A DNA stretch of 64,000 bases. It comes from Bradyrhizobium icense (GTDB lineage Bacteria > Pseudomonadota > Alphaproteobacteria > Rhizobiales > Xanthobacteraceae). Below are positions 1-9,942 of this stretch, in pieces. The stretch spans positions 806,001-870,000 of the forward strand of contig NZ_CP016428.1 in assembly GCF_001693385.1 (NCBI RefSeq), given 5' to 3'. Position numbers and translations under genes: made by a program. How positions within the stretch are numbered: position 1 is the first letter of the stretch; each line of letters opens with the position of its first letter. The notes under the pieces are model-generated. The model was given only the letters and a program-made list of their open reading frames with translations, did not search any database and had not been told where the DNA came from.

Positions 1-119
1 TTCGCCGGCCCCTTCAGCGACACCTGCAGATGCTCGATCTCGCCGAGATCGCGCTTGAGGCTGCGGCCGGCGCGGCGCGCGGCTTTCACCATGACATTGA
101 TGAGGGCGGAGTAGAGCAT
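1..119 (-). CDS. Inositol monophosphatase family protein, N-terminal fragment
   Basis: An open frame starts with ATG at 119 and runs off the left edge of the window. Its first 39 residues begin MLYSALINVMVKAARRAG and continue with a Leu-Lys-rich helix ending near LQVSLKGPA. This is the characteristic start of alphaproteobacterial SuhB-type inositol-1-monophosphatases, Mg-dependent cytosolic phosphatases. The metal-binding motifs lie outside the window, so activity cannot be judged. It is transcribed in the same direction as the Sel1-repeat gene behind it, 90 bases away. Confidence 0.7.
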   Translation of the reverse strand, partial: MLYSALINVMVKAARRAGRSLKRDLGEIEHLQVSLKGPA

Positions 120-208
120 GATGCGAGCTTATGGTGTGAGAGGGAACGGCCCAATGCCGTGAGGGGTTTAGGGAGTGGGTGCCCTGCAGATGTGCCGCCG
201 TCAAGGCG

Positions 209-1315
209 TCATTTACTGGCGGTGCCGATCCATTTTTTCGCGGCTTCCTGGGCCTTGGCGCGATCTTCGGGACTGATCTCGGAGAACCTTTCGTCCAGCT
301 CAGGATCGCCCTTTCCGGCGGTTTTGGCGACAATGTGCCACTTGAAGCCCTCGATCTTGTCCATCGGCGCGCCCTGTCCGGTCACCAGCACGCGGGCGAG
401 CCGGTTCTGCGCGATCGGTGAGTTCTGGCGCGCCGCCTTGCGCAACAGCGCGACCGCGGCGGCCTGGTTCCTCGGCGTGCCGGTGCCGTTATAGAGCGCA
501 ATCGCGTACTCGACCTCGGCGTCGACATTGTCGGCCAATGAGGCCGCCTGCAGCAGCCGCACCGCCTTGTCGATGTCCTTCGGCACGCCGGTGCCTTCCT
601 TGTAGAAGGTCGCTAACGCGTATTGAGCTTCCGGATTGCCCGCGTCGGCTGCGAGGCGCAGCAGTTCGGCGGCGCGCCGGACATCCTGCGGCAGCGTGTT
701 GCCGTCGAGATAGAGCAGCGCCAGATTGTAGGCCGCCTTCGCGTTGCCGAGCTTGGCTGCGGAGGCCAGAAGCTTGACGGCCTGTTCCCGATTGGTAGGC
801 CCGCCGCGGCCGGACAGCCGCATCATGGCTAGTGCGAACATGGCCTCGCGGTCGCCGGCGTCGGCCGCGCGCTGGTACCAATCGGCGGCCTTCGCATAGT
901 CGCGCTTGATGCCGAGCCCGTTGGCATAGAGCTCGCCCAGCATCGTCATCGCCTTGGGGTCGCCGTTATATTGCGCGCGCGTGGTCGCGAGATCGAACGT
1001 CGTCTTGTACATGCCGCGCTGATAGGCGCCGTAGACGAGATCGACATTCGGATCCTCGAAGGCCGCCGTCGGCGAGGGGGCGGGCGTGGGCGAGGGCGTC
1101 GGCGTTGCCGCCGGTTTAGGCGTTGCGGTCGGCTTCGGCGTCGCGGCGGGCTGCTTCGCTGCCGGGGGAGCCTTCGGTTTCGGCGCTTCCTTTTTCGCAG
1201 CCGGAGGGCTCGCGGGCGGCTGCGCGGCGGGCGGCGTCAACGAGATCTGCGCGGAGGCGGCGGACATCGTCATCGAGAAGCCCGCAAGCAGCGATATGAG
1301 ACGCAGGAGTTTCAT
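209..1315 (-). CDS. Exported Sel1-like repeat (TPR-type) protein
   Basis: This 368-residue protein starts with a cleavable-looking signal peptide (MKLLRLISLLAGF...ASAQ, cleavage near residue 22). A low-complexity Pro/Ala/Lys linker with repeated ATPKP-type units follows at about residues 25-85. From about residue 110 to 330 there are about six Sel1-like repeats, recognised by the recurring pattern A...LA.LY..G.G...D..KA..W...AA..G. Sel1 repeats are superhelical protein-binding modules, so a periplasmic scaffolding role is likely, but the partner is unknown. The start lies 8 bases after the stop of the thiamine-phosphate-synthase-like gene, so it is probably the last gene of the carbon-metabolism transcript. 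Confidence 0.82.
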   Translation of the reverse strand: MKLLRLISLLAGFSMTMSAASAQISLTPPAAQPPASPPAAKKEAPKPKAPPAAKQPAATPKPTATPKPAATPTPSPTPAPSPTAAFEDPNVDLVYGAYQRGMYKTTFDLATTRAQYNGDPKAMTMLGELYANGLGIKRDYAKAADWYQRAADAGDREAMFALAMMRLSGRGGPTNREQAVKLLASAAKLGNAKAAYNLALLYLDGNTLPQDVRRAAELLRLAADAGNPEAQYALATFYKEGTGVPKDIDKAVRLLQAASLADNVDAEVEYAIALYNGTGTPRNQAAAVALLRKAARQNSPIAQNRLARVLVTGQGAPMDKIEGFKWHIVAKTAGKGDPELDERFSEISPEDRAKAQEAAKKWIGTASK

Positions 1316-1323
1316 TTCCGGCG

Positions 1324-2019
1324 TTATCCGTGCCCGGCCTTGTCCGTGCCAGCTTTGGCTTTGCCGAACGCTGCTTCGTACGCTTGCGCGATCGCCTGCG
1401 CGGCATCGATCAGCGCCGCCTTTGCGCCACGCGGGTCGGCCCAGATGAGATCGCCGACCAGCACGAAATCGGCGCCGGCAGCCGAGAATTCGGAAGCCTC
1501 GGCGAGCGAGGCGGCAAAGCCGATGCAGGGCGGCTCGAATAGTTCATCCCACCATTGCAGGCGCTCGGCAATCGCCTCGGTCGATGGCCGCTGGCCCTTG
1601 GCGTCGGGTTCGCCGAACAGCAGGTAGTCGGCACCGGCTTCGCCCGCGGTCATCGAATCGTGCCGCGTGGCAAGGCCTCCGACGCCGGCAATGCGGTCAG
1701 GCTTCAGCGACGGCCATGCTTCGTCCAGCGCGGCGAGACCGGTCAGATGCGCGCCATCGGCGCCTGCGCGCGCCACCAGTTCGACATGACCGTCAAGCAG
1801 GAGCGCCGCGCCCGCATTCTGGATCGCAGGTGCCAGCGCTTTCACGCGCGCGATCATGGTGCGCTGATCGGTCTGCTTCAGCCGCAGCAGCACCGCCGCG
1901 ACATCGGCCGCGGCCAGCAGCTCTGGAAGCTGGCTGGCGAGCTGCGACGGATCGTCCACCTCGGGCGTCGCGAGATAGAGGCGCGGCGCCGGGCGCGGCG
2001 GAACGGGTTTGTTGGCCAA
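1324..2019 (-). CDS. Thiamine-phosphate-synthase-like protein (ThiE/TenI family)
   Basis: The frame encodes a TIM-barrel protein with the ThiE/TenI signature order: LYLATP near the N-terminus, AALLLDGH, GADGAHLTGL, then GADYLLFGEP and GADFVLVGDL phosphate-binding strands. ThiE couples HMP-PP and thiazole phosphate to thiamine phosphate in the cytosol. This copy lies downstream of aldolase rather than with thiamine genes, so it may be a divergent TenI-like paralogue. A TTG start at 2019 is preferred because AGAAGG lies upstream and it begins just after the aldolase stop. A GTG at 2055 would overlap the aldolase by 34 bases. Confidence 0.72.
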   Translation of the reverse strand: MANKPVPPRPAPRLYLATPEVDDPSQLASQLPELLAAADVAAVLLRLKQTDQRTMIARVKALAPAIQNAGAALLLDGHVELVARAGADGAHLTGLAALDEAWPSLKPDRIAGVGGLATRHDSMTAGEAGADYLLFGEPDAKGQRPSTEAIAERLQWWDELFEPPCIGFAASLAEASEFSAAGADFVLVGDLIWADPRGAKAALIDAAQAIAQAYEAAFGKAKAGTDKAGHG

Positions 2020-2021
2020 GT

Positions 2022-3059
2022 CTAGGCGACCTTCTTTTCCAGGCCGGTTTCCCACTCGCCCTTGCTAGCCAGCGCGTTCATCCGCGCACGGTGCGTGAAT
2101 GCGCGCTGGCCCGCGGCGATGTTCTCGGCCTTACCGGACCACGCCTTCTGCGGCGCCGCCTGCAGCGCCCGGCCATAGGAGAAGGTCAGCCGCCAAGGCA
2201 GACTAGAAGGCAGGCCGCCGATCCGGTTCATGGCGTTCAGATGCGCGGTTGCTTCCTCATCGGATTGTCCGCCGGAGAGGAAGGCGATGCCCGGCACGGC
2301 CGCTGGAACGCACGCCTTCAGGAGACGAACGGTTTTCTCCGCAACTTCATCGACGGAAGCCTGCTTTCCGCACTTCTTGCCTGAAATGGCCATGTTGGGC
2401 TTCAGCACCATGCCCTCGAGCTCGACACGTTGGATGCGCAATTCCTGGAACGTTTTGTTCAGCACGCGCTGGGTTACGTCGTAGCAGCGGTCGATATCGT
2501 GATCGCCATCCATCAGCACTTCCGGCTCGACGATCGGCACGATCTGCGCCGCCTGGCACAGCGCGGCGTAGCGCGCCAGCGCATGCGCGTTGACGCTGAT
2601 CGCGGTCATGCTGGGGATGCCGCTGCCGATATCGATCACGGCACGCCATTTGGCGAAGCGCGCGCCGCGCTCGTAGTATTTCTTCAGGCGCTCGGCGAGC
2701 TTGTCGAGTCCGACGGTGACCAGTTCGCCCGGACATTGCGGCAGCGCCTGCGTCCCTTCATCGACCTTGATGCCGGGGATGGCGCCGGACTGCTCGATCA
2801 GCTTGATCAGCGGCGTGCCATCCTTGGCGTTCTGCCAGATGGTCTCGTCGTAGAGGATGACCCCCGAGACGTACTTGCTCATCGCCTCGGTGGAGCGGAA
2901 CAGCATCTCGCGATAGTCGCGGCGGTTCTCCTCGGTCGACTCGACCTTGATGGCGTCGAAACGCTTCTTGATCGTGCCCGAGGATTCGTCGGCCGCGAGA
3001 ATGCCCTTGCCTGGGGTGACCATGGCGAGGGCAACCTTGTTGAGGTCAGCAAGATTCAT
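2022..3059 (-). CDS. Class I fructose-bisphosphate aldolase
   Basis: This 345-residue protein has the class I (Schiff-base) aldolase landmarks: GKGILAADESSGT near the N-terminus, the catalytic-lysine segment VLKPNMAISGKK, and FLSGGQSDEEAT near the phosphate site. It interconverts fructose-1,6-bisphosphate with glyceraldehyde-3-phosphate and DHAP. The ATG at 3059 is chosen because GGAGAA lies about 8 bases upstream. The frame can be extended to 3098 without a ribosome binding site. It follows an unrelated class II aldolase gene by 113 bases, so the operon holds both mechanistic types. Confidence 0.93.
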   Translation of the reverse strand: MNLADLNKVALAMVTPGKGILAADESSGTIKKRFDAIKVESTEENRRDYREMLFRSTEAMSKYVSGVILYDETIWQNAKDGTPLIKLIEQSGAIPGIKVDEGTQALPQCPGELVTVGLDKLAERLKKYYERGARFAKWRAVIDIGSGIPSMTAISVNAHALARYAALCQAAQIVPIVEPEVLMDGDHDIDRCYDVTQRVLNKTFQELRIQRVELEGMVLKPNMAISGKKCGKQASVDEVAEKTVRLLKACVPAAVPGIAFLSGGQSDEEATAHLNAMNRIGGLPSSLPWRLTFSYGRALQAAPQKAWSGKAENIAAGQRAFTHRARMNALASKGEWETGLEKKVA

Positions 3060-3172
3060 GGGAACGTTCTCCGGAAACATCATGCCCTTGCGCACCAAAA
3101 TAGGCGGTTCTCGGGCAATTGCCTAGAAAACGTTCGTCGCACCCTGGGTGTTTGCAAGGCGCGGGGGCCGGC

Positions 3173-4240
3173 TCAGGCGACCCGCGGGTCCAGCTCACCC
3201 TTGCCGTACCGCTTGGCCATTTCGGCCGTCGTCAGCACCTTCTTGATCTTGCTGGCTTGCCCCGCGGTATTGAATTCCTGCAGCCGCTGCTTGCACAGCT
3301 TGGCCATCGCCTCCATCGCGGGCTTGAGATACTTGCGCGGGTCGAACTCTTCCGGATTGTCCTTCAGCACCTTACGGATCTGCCCGGTCATCGCCATCCG
3401 GTTGTCGGTGTCGATGTTGATCTTACGCACGCCGTTCTTGATGCCGCGCTGAATTTCGGAAACCGGCACGCCCCAGGTCGGCTTCATCTTGCCGCCGTTG
3501 GCGTTGATGATTTCCTGCAGATCCTGCGGTACCGAGGAGGAGCCGTGCATCACCAGATGCGTGTTCGGCAGCTTGCGGTGGATTTCCTCGATCACGTTCA
3601 TGGCGAGGATGTCGCCGTCCGGCTTGCGCGTGAACTTGTAGGCGCCGTGCGAGGTGCCCATCGCGATCGCCAGCGCGTCGACCTTGGTCTCCTTGACGAA
3701 CTTCACGGCTTCGTCCGGATTGGTCAGCAACTGGTCGTGCGACAGCTTGCCTTCCGCGCCGTGACCATCTTCCTTGTCGCCCATGCCGGTCTCCAGCGAG
3801 CCGAGCACACCGAGTTCGCCTTCGACCGAGATGCCGCCGAGATGGGCCATGTCGGTGACGGTCTTGGTCACGCCGACATTGTAGTCCCAGTCGCCCGGGG
3901 TCTTGCCGTCGGCCTTGAGCGAGCCGTCCATCATGACGGAGGTGAAGCCGGCCTGGATCGCTGTCATGCAGGTCGCGGGCTCGTTGCCGTGATCGAGATG
4001 CACGCAGACCGGAATCTGCGGATAGATTTCGGTAACGGCGTCCATCATGTGCCTAAGCATCACGTCGTTGGCATAGGAGCGCGCGCCGCGCGAAGCCTGA
4101 ATGATGACGGGCGCATCCAGCGAGGAGGCGGCCTCCATGATGGCCAGCGCCTGCTCCATGTTGTTGATGTTGAAAGCCGGCACCCCGTAATCGTGCTCTG
4201 CCGCGTGATCGAGCAGTTGACGCAAGGTAATGCGAGCCAT
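3173..4240 (-). CDS. fba: Class II fructose-bisphosphate aldolase (Calvin-cycle subtype)
   Basis: This 355-residue zinc aldolase shows the class II signature VHLDHGN (zinc ligands), then [10 protein letters not shown], the second histidine region [11 protein letters not shown] and the HGSSSVP loop. The subtype resembles CbbA/FbaA enzymes, which can cleave sedoheptulose-1,7-bisphosphate as well as fructose bisphosphate. That is known of the family and was not tested here. It stands between pgk and the class I aldolase on the same strand with 58-113-base gaps, consistent with one transcript that starts at transketolase. Confidence 0.94.
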   Translation of the reverse strand: MARITLRQLLDHAAEHDYGVPAFNINNMEQALAIMEAASSLDAPVIIQASRGARSYANDVMLRHMMDAVTEIYPQIPVCVHLDHGNEPATCMTAIQAGFTSVMMDGSLKADGKTPGDWDYNVGVTKTVTDMAHLGGISVEGELGVLGSLETGMGDKEDGHGAEGKLSHDQLLTNPDEAVKFVKETKVDALAIAMGTSHGAYKFTRKPDGDILAMNVIEEIHRKLPNTHLVMHGSSSVPQDLQEIINANGGKMKPTWGVPVSEIQRGIKNGVRKINIDTDNRMAMTGQIRKVLKDNPEEFDPRKYLKPAMEAMAKLCKQRLQEFNTAGQASKIKKVLTTAEMAKRYGKGELDPRVA

Positions 4241-4298
4241 TCAAATTCTCCTGTATTTGCCGCGCCTTCGGCGCTCCACTAAGTCTGGAAGTCTTGGT

Positions 4299-5495
4299 CT
4301 AACGCAGTTTCAGAACTTCGACGCCAGGCAACGGTTTGCCTTCCATCCATTCGAGAAACGCGCCGCCGGCCGTCGATACATAGGAAAAATCGTCGGCCAC
4401 GCCGGCCTGGTTCAGCGCAGCGACCGTGTCGCCACCGCCGGCAACCGAGATCAGCTTTTTGGCTTTGGTGCGCTCAGCCGCGTGACGGGCCGCCACCATG
4501 GTGCCGCGGTCGAACGGCGTCATCTCGAATGCGCCGAGCGGGCCGTTCCAGACCAGCGTCGCGGCGTCGTCGATCGCGGAATGAATCCGCGCGATCGATT
4601 GCGGCCCGACGTCGAGGATCATGCCGTCGGCCGGGATCGCGTCGAGGCCATAGGCATGCGAGGGCGAGTTGGCCGCGAAGTGATAGGCGACCACGGCATC
4701 GACTGGAAGAATGATGGCGCAGTTCGCGGAAGTTGCTTTTTCCAGGATACGCAGCGCGGTGGCGGCGAGGTCTTTTTCCGCCAGCGACTTGCCGACGCCG
4801 ACGCCTTGCGCGTGCAGGAAGGTGTTGGCCATGCCGCCGCCGATCACCAGCGCGTCGACCTTGGTTACGAGATTTTCGAGCAGATCGATCTTGGTGGACA
4901 CCTTGGCACCGCCGACGATCGCGATGACAGGCTTGGTCGGCGCCTCCAGTGCCTTGCCAAGCGCATCGAGCTCGGCCTGCATGGTACGGCCGGCGTAGGC
5001 GGGCAGCTTGTGGCCGAGGCCCTCGGTCGTAGCGTGCGCGCGGTGCGCGGCCGAGAACGCGTCGTTGACCCAGATGTCGCCGAGCTTTGCCAGTTCGGCT
5101 ACGAACGCCGGATCGTTTTTCTCTTCCTCTTTATGGAAACGGGTGTTTTCCAGGCAGAGGATATCGCCATCCTTCATCGCAGCCACGGCGTTGGCCGCGG
5201 TCTCGCCGATGCAGTCGTCGGCAAACGCAACCGGCTTCTTGATGACGTGGCCGAGCGCCGCCGCGACGGGCTTCAGCGAATCCTTGGCATCGCGCCCCTT
5301 CGGGCGGCCGAAATGAGCGAGCAGGATGACCTTGCCGCCCTTGTCCGCGATCTCGGCAATGGTCGGCGCGACACGCTCGAGCCTTGTCGCGTCGGTGACG
5401 CGGCCGTTCTCCATGGGCACGTTAAGGTCGACGCGCAGCAGCACGCGCTTGGCACTAACGTCGACGTCATCGAGGGTGCGGAATGTCTTGGTCAT
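4299..5495 (-). CDS. pgk: Phosphoglycerate kinase
   Basis: This 398-residue protein is the normal bacterial PGK length. It begins with the family-typical [22 protein letters not shown] and carries the substrate-binding [10 protein letters not shown] segment, the hinge [11 protein letters not shown], and the C-terminal nucleotide loop [12 protein letters not shown]. It transfers phosphate between 1,3-bisphosphoglycerate and ADP in the cytosol. The start has AGAGAAG upstream. The gene lies between gap (159 bases away, with a palindromic repeat in the gap) and class II fba in the usual gap-pgk-fba order. Confidence 0.96.
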   Translation of the reverse strand: MTKTFRTLDDVDVSAKRVLLRVDLNVPMENGRVTDATRLERVAPTIAEIADKGGKVILLAHFGRPKGRDAKDSLKPVAAALGHVIKKPVAFADDCIGETAANAVAAMKDGDILCLENTRFHKEEEKNDPAFVAELAKLGDIWVNDAFSAAHRAHATTEGLGHKLPAYAGRTMQAELDALGKALEAPTKPVIAIVGGAKVSTKIDLLENLVTKVDALVIGGGMANTFLHAQGVGVGKSLAEKDLAATALRILEKATSANCAIILPVDAVVAYHFAANSPSHAYGLDAIPADGMILDVGPQSIARIHSAIDDAATLVWNGPLGAFEMTPFDRGTMVAARHAAERTKAKKLISVAGGGDTVAALNQAGVADDFSYVSTAGGAFLEWMEGKPLPGVEVLKLR

Positions 5496-5591
5496 GGGCG
5501 CTTCTCTTGTCCCGGGCCCATGCGGCGCGAAGTGCCGCTGTGCAGGACCGGGACCTACGCTGGATGATCCCGAACGGGACCTACGCTGAAA

Positions 5592-5646
5592 TGGGTCCCG
5601 GCTCTGCGGCGCGTCATTTCGTGCCGCGCCGCGTCCGGGACACGAA
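5592..5646. repeat. Palindromic intergenic repeat, family A (copy 1)
   Basis: In the gap-pgk spacer a 55-base element starts TGGGTCCCGGCTCTGCGGCG and ends GCGCCGCGTCCGGGACACGAA. The ends are inverted relative to each other, so it can fold into a long hairpin. A close relative in the opposite orientation occurs at 31182-31236. Directly upstream, at about 5549-5589, the 14-base string CGGGACCTACGCTG occurs twice in tandem. Confidence 0.7.
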
Positions 5647-5654
5647 ACTCAAAC

Positions 5655-6662
5655 TTACAGCAGCTTCCCCATCGCCACGGCGGTATCGGCCATGCGGTTG
5701 GAGAAACCCCATTCATTGTCGTACCAGGACATCACGCGCACCAGCGTGCCGTTCTGCACCTTGGTCTGATCCTCGTGGAACGTCGACGAGTGCGGATCGT
5801 GGTTGAAGTCGATCGAAACATTCGGCGCTGACGTGTAGCCGAGAATGCCCTTGAGCTGCTGCTCGGAGGCACGCTTCATCGCCGCGTTTATTTCCTTAAC
5901 ATCGGTTGCGCGCTTGGCGACGATCTTGAGGTCGACCACCGAGACGTTCGGGGTCGGCACGCGGATCGCGACGCCGTCGAGCTTGCCCTTCAGCTCGGGC
6001 AGCACGAGCCCGATCGCCTTCGCCGCACCGGTCGAGGTCGGGATCATCGACATCGCCGCCGCACGGCCGCGATAGAGATCCTTGTGCAGGGTATCGAGCG
6101 TCGGCTGGTCGCCGGTGTAAGCGTGGATCGTGGTCATGAAACCGGTCTCGATGCCTACCGTGTCGTTCAAGACCTTGGCGACGGGCGCCAGACAGTTGGT
6201 GGTGCAGGAGCCATTGGAGACGACCAAATGATCCTTGGTCAGGGTGTCGTGGTTGACGCCGTAGACGATGGTGGCGTCGGCGTTGTCGGCGGGCGCCGAG
6301 ACCAGCACGCGCTTGGCGCCGGCGGTTAGATGCGCGGAGGCCTTGTCCTTGGCCGTGAAGATGCCGGTGCATTCCAGCGCAATGTCGACGCCGAGCGCCT
6401 TCCACGGCAGCTTCGACGGATCGCGCTCGGCGGAAACCTTGATCTTGCCGTTGCCGAGGCTGAGCGAGTCGCCGTCGATAGTCACGGTGCCGGGGAAACG
6501 GCCGTGCACGGAATCGAAACGCAGCAGGTGGGCGTTGGTCTCGACCGGGCCGAGATCGTTGATGCCGACCACCTCGATATCCTTGCGGCCAGATTCCGCA
6601 ATCGCCCGCAACACATTGCGGCCAATGCGGCCAAATCCGTTGATCGCGACGCGGACTGCCAT
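5655..6662 (-). CDS. gap: Glyceraldehyde-3-phosphate dehydrogenase (type I)
   Basis: This 335-residue enzyme has the N-terminal NAD(P) Rossmann motif [10 protein letters not shown] at residues 6-15, the catalytic cysteine loop [12 protein letters not shown] near residue 150, the phosphate-binding TGAAKAIG, and the C-terminal [12 protein letters not shown]. It oxidises glyceraldehyde-3-phosphate to 1,3-bisphosphoglycerate, or the reverse in gluconeogenesis and the Calvin cycle. AGAGGAGAG precedes the ATG. It lies between transketolase and pgk on the same strand. Confidence 0.96.
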   Translation of the reverse strand: MAVRVAINGFGRIGRNVLRAIAESGRKDIEVVGINDLGPVETNAHLLRFDSVHGRFPGTVTIDGDSLSLGNGKIKVSAERDPSKLPWKALGVDIALECTGIFTAKDKASAHLTAGAKRVLVSAPADNADATIVYGVNHDTLTKDHLVVSNGSCTTNCLAPVAKVLNDTVGIETGFMTTIHAYTGDQPTLDTLHKDLYRGRAAAMSMIPTSTGAAKAIGLVLPELKGKLDGVAIRVPTPNVSVVDLKIVAKRATDVKEINAAMKRASEQQLKGILGYTSAPNVSIDFNHDPHSSTFHEDQTKVQNGTLVRVMSWYDNEWGFSNRMADTAVAMGKLL

Positions 6663-6802
6663 GCTGGTCTCTCCTCTGATAGCCGGTGCTGGCCCCGCGG
6701 AGACGTTCCACGGAGGTGCTTACGGCGGAACGCCCGGTTCGGCCGGGCGGGAACGGTCAAGATGGGGGTCTAGGTAGTCCTTTTTCCCCTACAGCTCAAC
6801 CG

Positions 6803-8788
6803 TCAGCCCACGCGCTTCAGGACAGCGTTAACCGCAGCCTCGGCAGTAATTCCGAAGTGCTTGAAAAGGTCCTTGGCGGGAGCGCTGGCCCCGAAACCAT
6901 GCATCCCGATGAATTCACCATCCTGACCGATCACGGCGTCCCAGCCCCAGCGTACCGCGGCCTCGATCGCGACCTTGACCGGCGCATTGCCGATAATGGC
7001 CGTTTTTCGGTCCGCCGGCTGTGCCAGCAGGAGTTCGAGCGAGGGCACCGAGACCACCCGCGACGCGATGCCACGCTCGCTCAGTTGCTTCTGGGCAGCC
7101 ACCGCGATCTCGACCTCGGAGCCTGAGGCGAACAGCGACACTTTTGCCTCTCCCTGCGCCGCGACCAGCTCATAGGCGCCATGCGCGCAAGGATTATCAT
7201 TCGGCGCATTGGTGCGAAGCTGCGGCAGGTTCTGTCGGGTCAGGGCCAGCACCGTCGGGCCGTCGACCCGGTTGAGCGCCAGTTCCCAGCATTCCGCGAC
7301 CTCGACGGCGTCGCAGGGCCGGAACACGCGCATGTTGGGAATGGCGCGGAGCGCCGCGAGATGCTCGACCGGCTGATGCGTCGGCCCGTCCTCGCCGAGC
7401 CCGATCGAATCATGGGTCATCACGTAGACGACGCCCGCGCCCATCAGCGCGGCGATCCGCATCGCGGGTCGGGCATAGTCCGTGAATACCAAGAAGGTAG
7501 CGCCGTTCGGCGCGAAGCCGCCATGCAGGAAGATGCCGTTCATGGCGGCGGCCATGCCGTGCTCGCGGATGCCATAATGGATGAAACGGCCCTTCGGCAT
7601 CTTGGCCGAGAACGCCACAGCGGATTTCGCCTTGTTGTTGTTGGAGCCGGTGAGGTCGGCGGAGCCTGCCAAAAATTCCATCGGCATCGCGCCGGCGATC
7701 GCTTCGATCGCGGATTCGGAGGATTTCCGCGTCGCGACATTCTGCGGCGATTCCAATAGCGCCTTCTTGTGCGCCCGCAGCGCCTTCGACAGAGCGGCCG
7801 GCCGCTCGTGCCGCATCCGCCGCTCGAACTCGGCGCGCTTGCGGGGGCCGAGCTCGGCGAAAACGCTTTCCCATTCCTCGCGCGCGGCAGCGCCGCGGCT
7901 GCCGGCGGCTCGCCATGCCTTCAGCACATCGTCCGGCACCGAGAAGGCGTCGAGCGAAATGCCGAGCTTTTCCTTGGCGCCCTTGAGCTCGTCGGCGCCG
8001 AGCGCCTCGCCATGGACCTTCGCCGTGCCGGCCCGCGTTGGCGCGCCGTAGCCGATCGTGGTCTTGCAGGAGATCAGCGACGGCTTGTTGGATTTTTGCG
8101 CGCGGGTGATCGCGGCCGCAATCGCCTTCGGATCCTGGCCGTCGATCAGCTCGGCCGCCCAGCCCGCCGACTTGAAGCGCTTCACCTGGTCGACCGAATC
8201 GGCGAGCGAGGTCGGGCCGTCGATCGAGATGCCATTGTTGTCATAGAGCACGATCAGCTTGTTCAGCTTCCAGTGCCCGGCCATCGCGATCGCTTCCTGC
8301 GATACGCCTTCCATCAGGTCGCCGTCGGAGGCGAGCACGTAAGTATGATGGGCGACCACCTTCTTGCCGAACTCGGCAGCCAGCATCTTTTCCGCCAGCG
8401 CCATGCCGACCGAGGTGGCGATGCCCTGGCCGAGCGGGCCGGTGGTTGTCTCGACGCCGCTGGTCTCGAAATTTTCCGGGTGTCCCGGCGTCTTGGAGCC
8501 GAGCTGACGGAAATTCCGGATCTGGTCGAGCGTCATGTCCTTGTTGCCGGTCAGGTACAGCAGTGCATAGAGCAGCATCGAGCCGTGTCCGGCCGAGAGC
8601 ACGAAGCGGTCGCGGTCCGGCCAGGTTGGTGCCGCCGCATCGAATTTGAGGAACTGCGTGAACAGCACGGTCGCGATGTCGGCAGCGCCCATCGGCAGGC
8701 CGGGATGGCCGGATTTCGCCTTTTCGACGGCATCCATGGCAAGCCCGCGAATCGCATTGGCCATACGGGTATGATCGACCTGCGTCAT
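6803..8788 (-). CDS. tkt: Transketolase
   Basis: This 661-residue thiamine-diphosphate enzyme has family landmarks in order: [14 protein letters not shown] near residue 25, GHGSMLLY, the cofactor segment [14 protein letters not shown] near residue 160, IRYGIREH-type text in the pyrimidine domain, and [20 protein letters not shown]. It moves two-carbon ketol units in the pentose phosphate and Calvin pathways. It is the first gene of the minus-strand carbon block. The upstream 374-base spacer is shared with the divergent DUF4164-zapA unit and must hold both promoters. Confidence 0.96.
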   Translation of the reverse strand: MTQVDHTRMANAIRGLAMDAVEKAKSGHPGLPMGAADIATVLFTQFLKFDAAAPTWPDRDRFVLSAGHGSMLLYALLYLTGNKDMTLDQIRNFRQLGSKTPGHPENFETSGVETTTGPLGQGIATSVGMALAEKMLAAEFGKKVVAHHTYVLASDGDLMEGVSQEAIAMAGHWKLNKLIVLYDNNGISIDGPTSLADSVDQVKRFKSAGWAAELIDGQDPKAIAAAITRAQKSNKPSLISCKTTIGYGAPTRAGTAKVHGEALGADELKGAKEKLGISLDAFSVPDDVLKAWRAAGSRGAAAREEWESVFAELGPRKRAEFERRMRHERPAALSKALRAHKKALLESPQNVATRKSSESAIEAIAGAMPMEFLAGSADLTGSNNNKAKSAVAFSAKMPKGRFIHYGIREHGMAAAMNGIFLHGGFAPNGATFLVFTDYARPAMRIAALMGAGVVYVMTHDSIGLGEDGPTHQPVEHLAALRAIPNMRVFRPCDAVEVAECWELALNRVDGPTVLALTRQNLPQLRTNAPNDNPCAHGAYELVAAQGEAKVSLFASGSEVEIAVAAQKQLSERGIASRVVSVPSLELLLAQPADRKTAIIGNAPVKVAIEAAVRWGWDAVIGQDGEFIGMHGFGASAPAKDLFKHFGITAEAAVNAVLKRVG

Positions 8789-9162
8789 GTGAAAATCCGC
8801 CTGAAGTGAGGTGCTTGTTAGGGGTATGTACCGGGCGAAGGCCGCAATACGGGCGCGTTTGAGGGAAAGTGCGGGCTGGATAGCACCTCAATCCCCGGGA
8901 GTCCAAGGCGTGGAAACGCCCTTGCCATGCGAAAAGTTGCTTACGGCATGGTCCGGAAAAGTGGGTACCGGCTTTCCGAAAAGACCATGCCACTAAAGCG
9001 CCGGATCGGGGCGACCGGTCACCCCGATCTAGCAGTGCATAGCTTCGCGCGGGCGTTGCGCTCGGCTCGCTTGCCACGTAAATTTCGGGCTCTAACCGCT
9101 TGCCGAACCGCGGATTTTGCTGCTGTGCGGCGGGCCTACCGCGAAGGTGCGCGCTGCCTCTC
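8789..9162. other. Divergent intergenic region between tkt and DUF4164
   Basis: No convincing gene lies in this 374-base spacer. It must carry the promoter of the tkt block on the minus strand and of the DUF4164-zapA pair on the plus strand. The only structure I can define is the palindromic repeat at 8946-8990. I could not identify a regulator binding site. Confidence 0.5.
8946..8990. repeat. Palindromic intergenic repeat, family B (copy 1)
   Basis: The 45-base element reads GCATGGTCCGGAAAAGTGGG and then TACCGGCTTTCCGAAAAGACCATGC. The ends GCATGGTC and GACCATGC are exact inverted copies. A diverged second copy is at 35968-36011. Elements of this pattern (CATGATCCGGAAAAGTGG) recur widely in rhizobial genomes from general knowledge, and their role is unknown. 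Confidence 0.75.
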
Positions 9163-9489
9163 ATGAGCGATCGTCACACCAACGGGGCCGGCAATGCCGA
9201 GCCGGTCTATGCCGACATCGACGCCGCCACGCGGCGGCTGATGATGGCGCTTGATGCGCTCGAGGCCGCGGCCGAGCGGCGGCGCGATGCCGACCGTGAC
9301 GAGAACGAACTGGCGAGCCGGATCCAGGCGCTCGGCGCCGATCGCTCGCGCCTCGCCGACGAACTCGACGGCTCGCTGGTGAAGACGCGGCGGCTAGAGC
9401 GCACCAACCGCGAGATCGCTGAGAAACTGGATGCCGCGATCGGCACCATCCGTGCGGTGCTCGATGCCGACGCCGGAGAGAGTGAATGA
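9163..9489 (+). CDS. DUF4164-type coiled-coil protein upstream of ZapA
   Basis: This 108-residue, highly charged protein begins MSDRHTNGAGNAEP. From about residue 20 it is almost entirely helical with heptad-like spacing (ALEAAAERRRDADRDENELASRIQAL), so it is a predicted coiled coil. Small proteins of the DUF4164 type occupy this position before zapA in related genomes. Its stop overlaps the zapA start by 4 bases (ATGA), which suggests translational coupling and possibly a shared role in Z-ring assembly. The frame is open upstream to 9100, but that extension is Cys/Arg-rich and does not look protein-like. Confidence 0.75.
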   Translation: MSDRHTNGAGNAEPVYADIDAATRRLMMALDALEAAAERRRDADRDENELASRIQALGADRSRLADELDGSLVKTRRLERTNREIAEKLDAAIGTIRAVLDADAGESE

Positions 9490-9869
9490 GTCACATCAAC
9501 GTCACCATCAATGGCCGGCAGTACCGCATGGCCTGCGAGGAAGGGCAGGAAGTGCGGCTGTTGAAGCTCGCCGAGAGCCTGGAATCGCGGGTCGGAGAGT
9601 TGCGCGGCAAGTTCGGCGAGATCGGCGATGCGCGTCTCACCGTGATGGCCGCGCTCACGGTGTGCGACGAACTGCTGGATGCCAATGCGCGCATCCGTGC
9701 GCTGGAGGGCGAACTCGAAACCCTGCGCAACGTTCGCACCGCCGCCGCCGACCGCGCCAAGGCCACCCAGGTCGCCGTCGCCAACGCGCTCAACGCCGCC
9801 GCCGACCGCATCGAAAAGACCACCCAGGTCATCAACCGCACCATCGGCAGCGGCGTCGCGATCGGGTGA
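9486..9869 (+). CDS. zapA: Cell division protein ZapA
   Basis: This 127-residue protein starts MSHINVTINGRQYRMACEEGQE and continues with EVRLLKLAESLESRV, the conserved N-terminal head of ZapA. A long helical tail rich in alanine follows (about residues 60-120). ZapA cross-links FtsZ filaments at midcell. It is coupled to the DUF4164 gene. The zapA-6S RNA-ygfA order downstream is the classic proteobacterial arrangement, here split by a DUF559 cassette. Confidence 0.9.
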   Translation: MSHINVTINGRQYRMACEEGQEVRLLKLAESLESRVGELRGKFGEIGDARLTVMAALTVCDELLDANARIRALEGELETLRNVRTAAADRAKATQVAVANALNAAADRIEKTTQVINRTIGSGVAIG

Positions 9870-9886
9870 AGGGCGCGGGGCCGCTC

Positions 9887-9938
9887 TTCACCCTCCCCTG
9901 GAGGGGGAGGGTCGCCGCGCAGCGGCGGGGCGGGGTGA
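9887..9938. repeat. Left inverted repeat flanking the DUF559 gene
   Basis: The 52-base element begins TTCACCCTCCCCTGGAGGGG and ends GGGGCGGGGTGA. Its outer half is itself a palindrome (CCCTCCCC against GGGGGAGGG). The reverse complement of the element at 10360-10435 begins and ends with nearly the same sequence, so the two form a matched inverted pair around one gene. Confidence 0.8.
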
Positions 9939-9942
9939 CAGA

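Noticed and set aside
30..494. Plus-strand open frame of 154 codons at the left end
   Set aside because: It is antisense to the inositol monophosphatase fragment and the Sel1-repeat gene, both of which carry recognisable family sequence.
4053..4244. Second start or small gene inside class II aldolase
   Set aside because: It is an out-of-frame open stretch entirely inside fba, with no ribosome binding site of its own.
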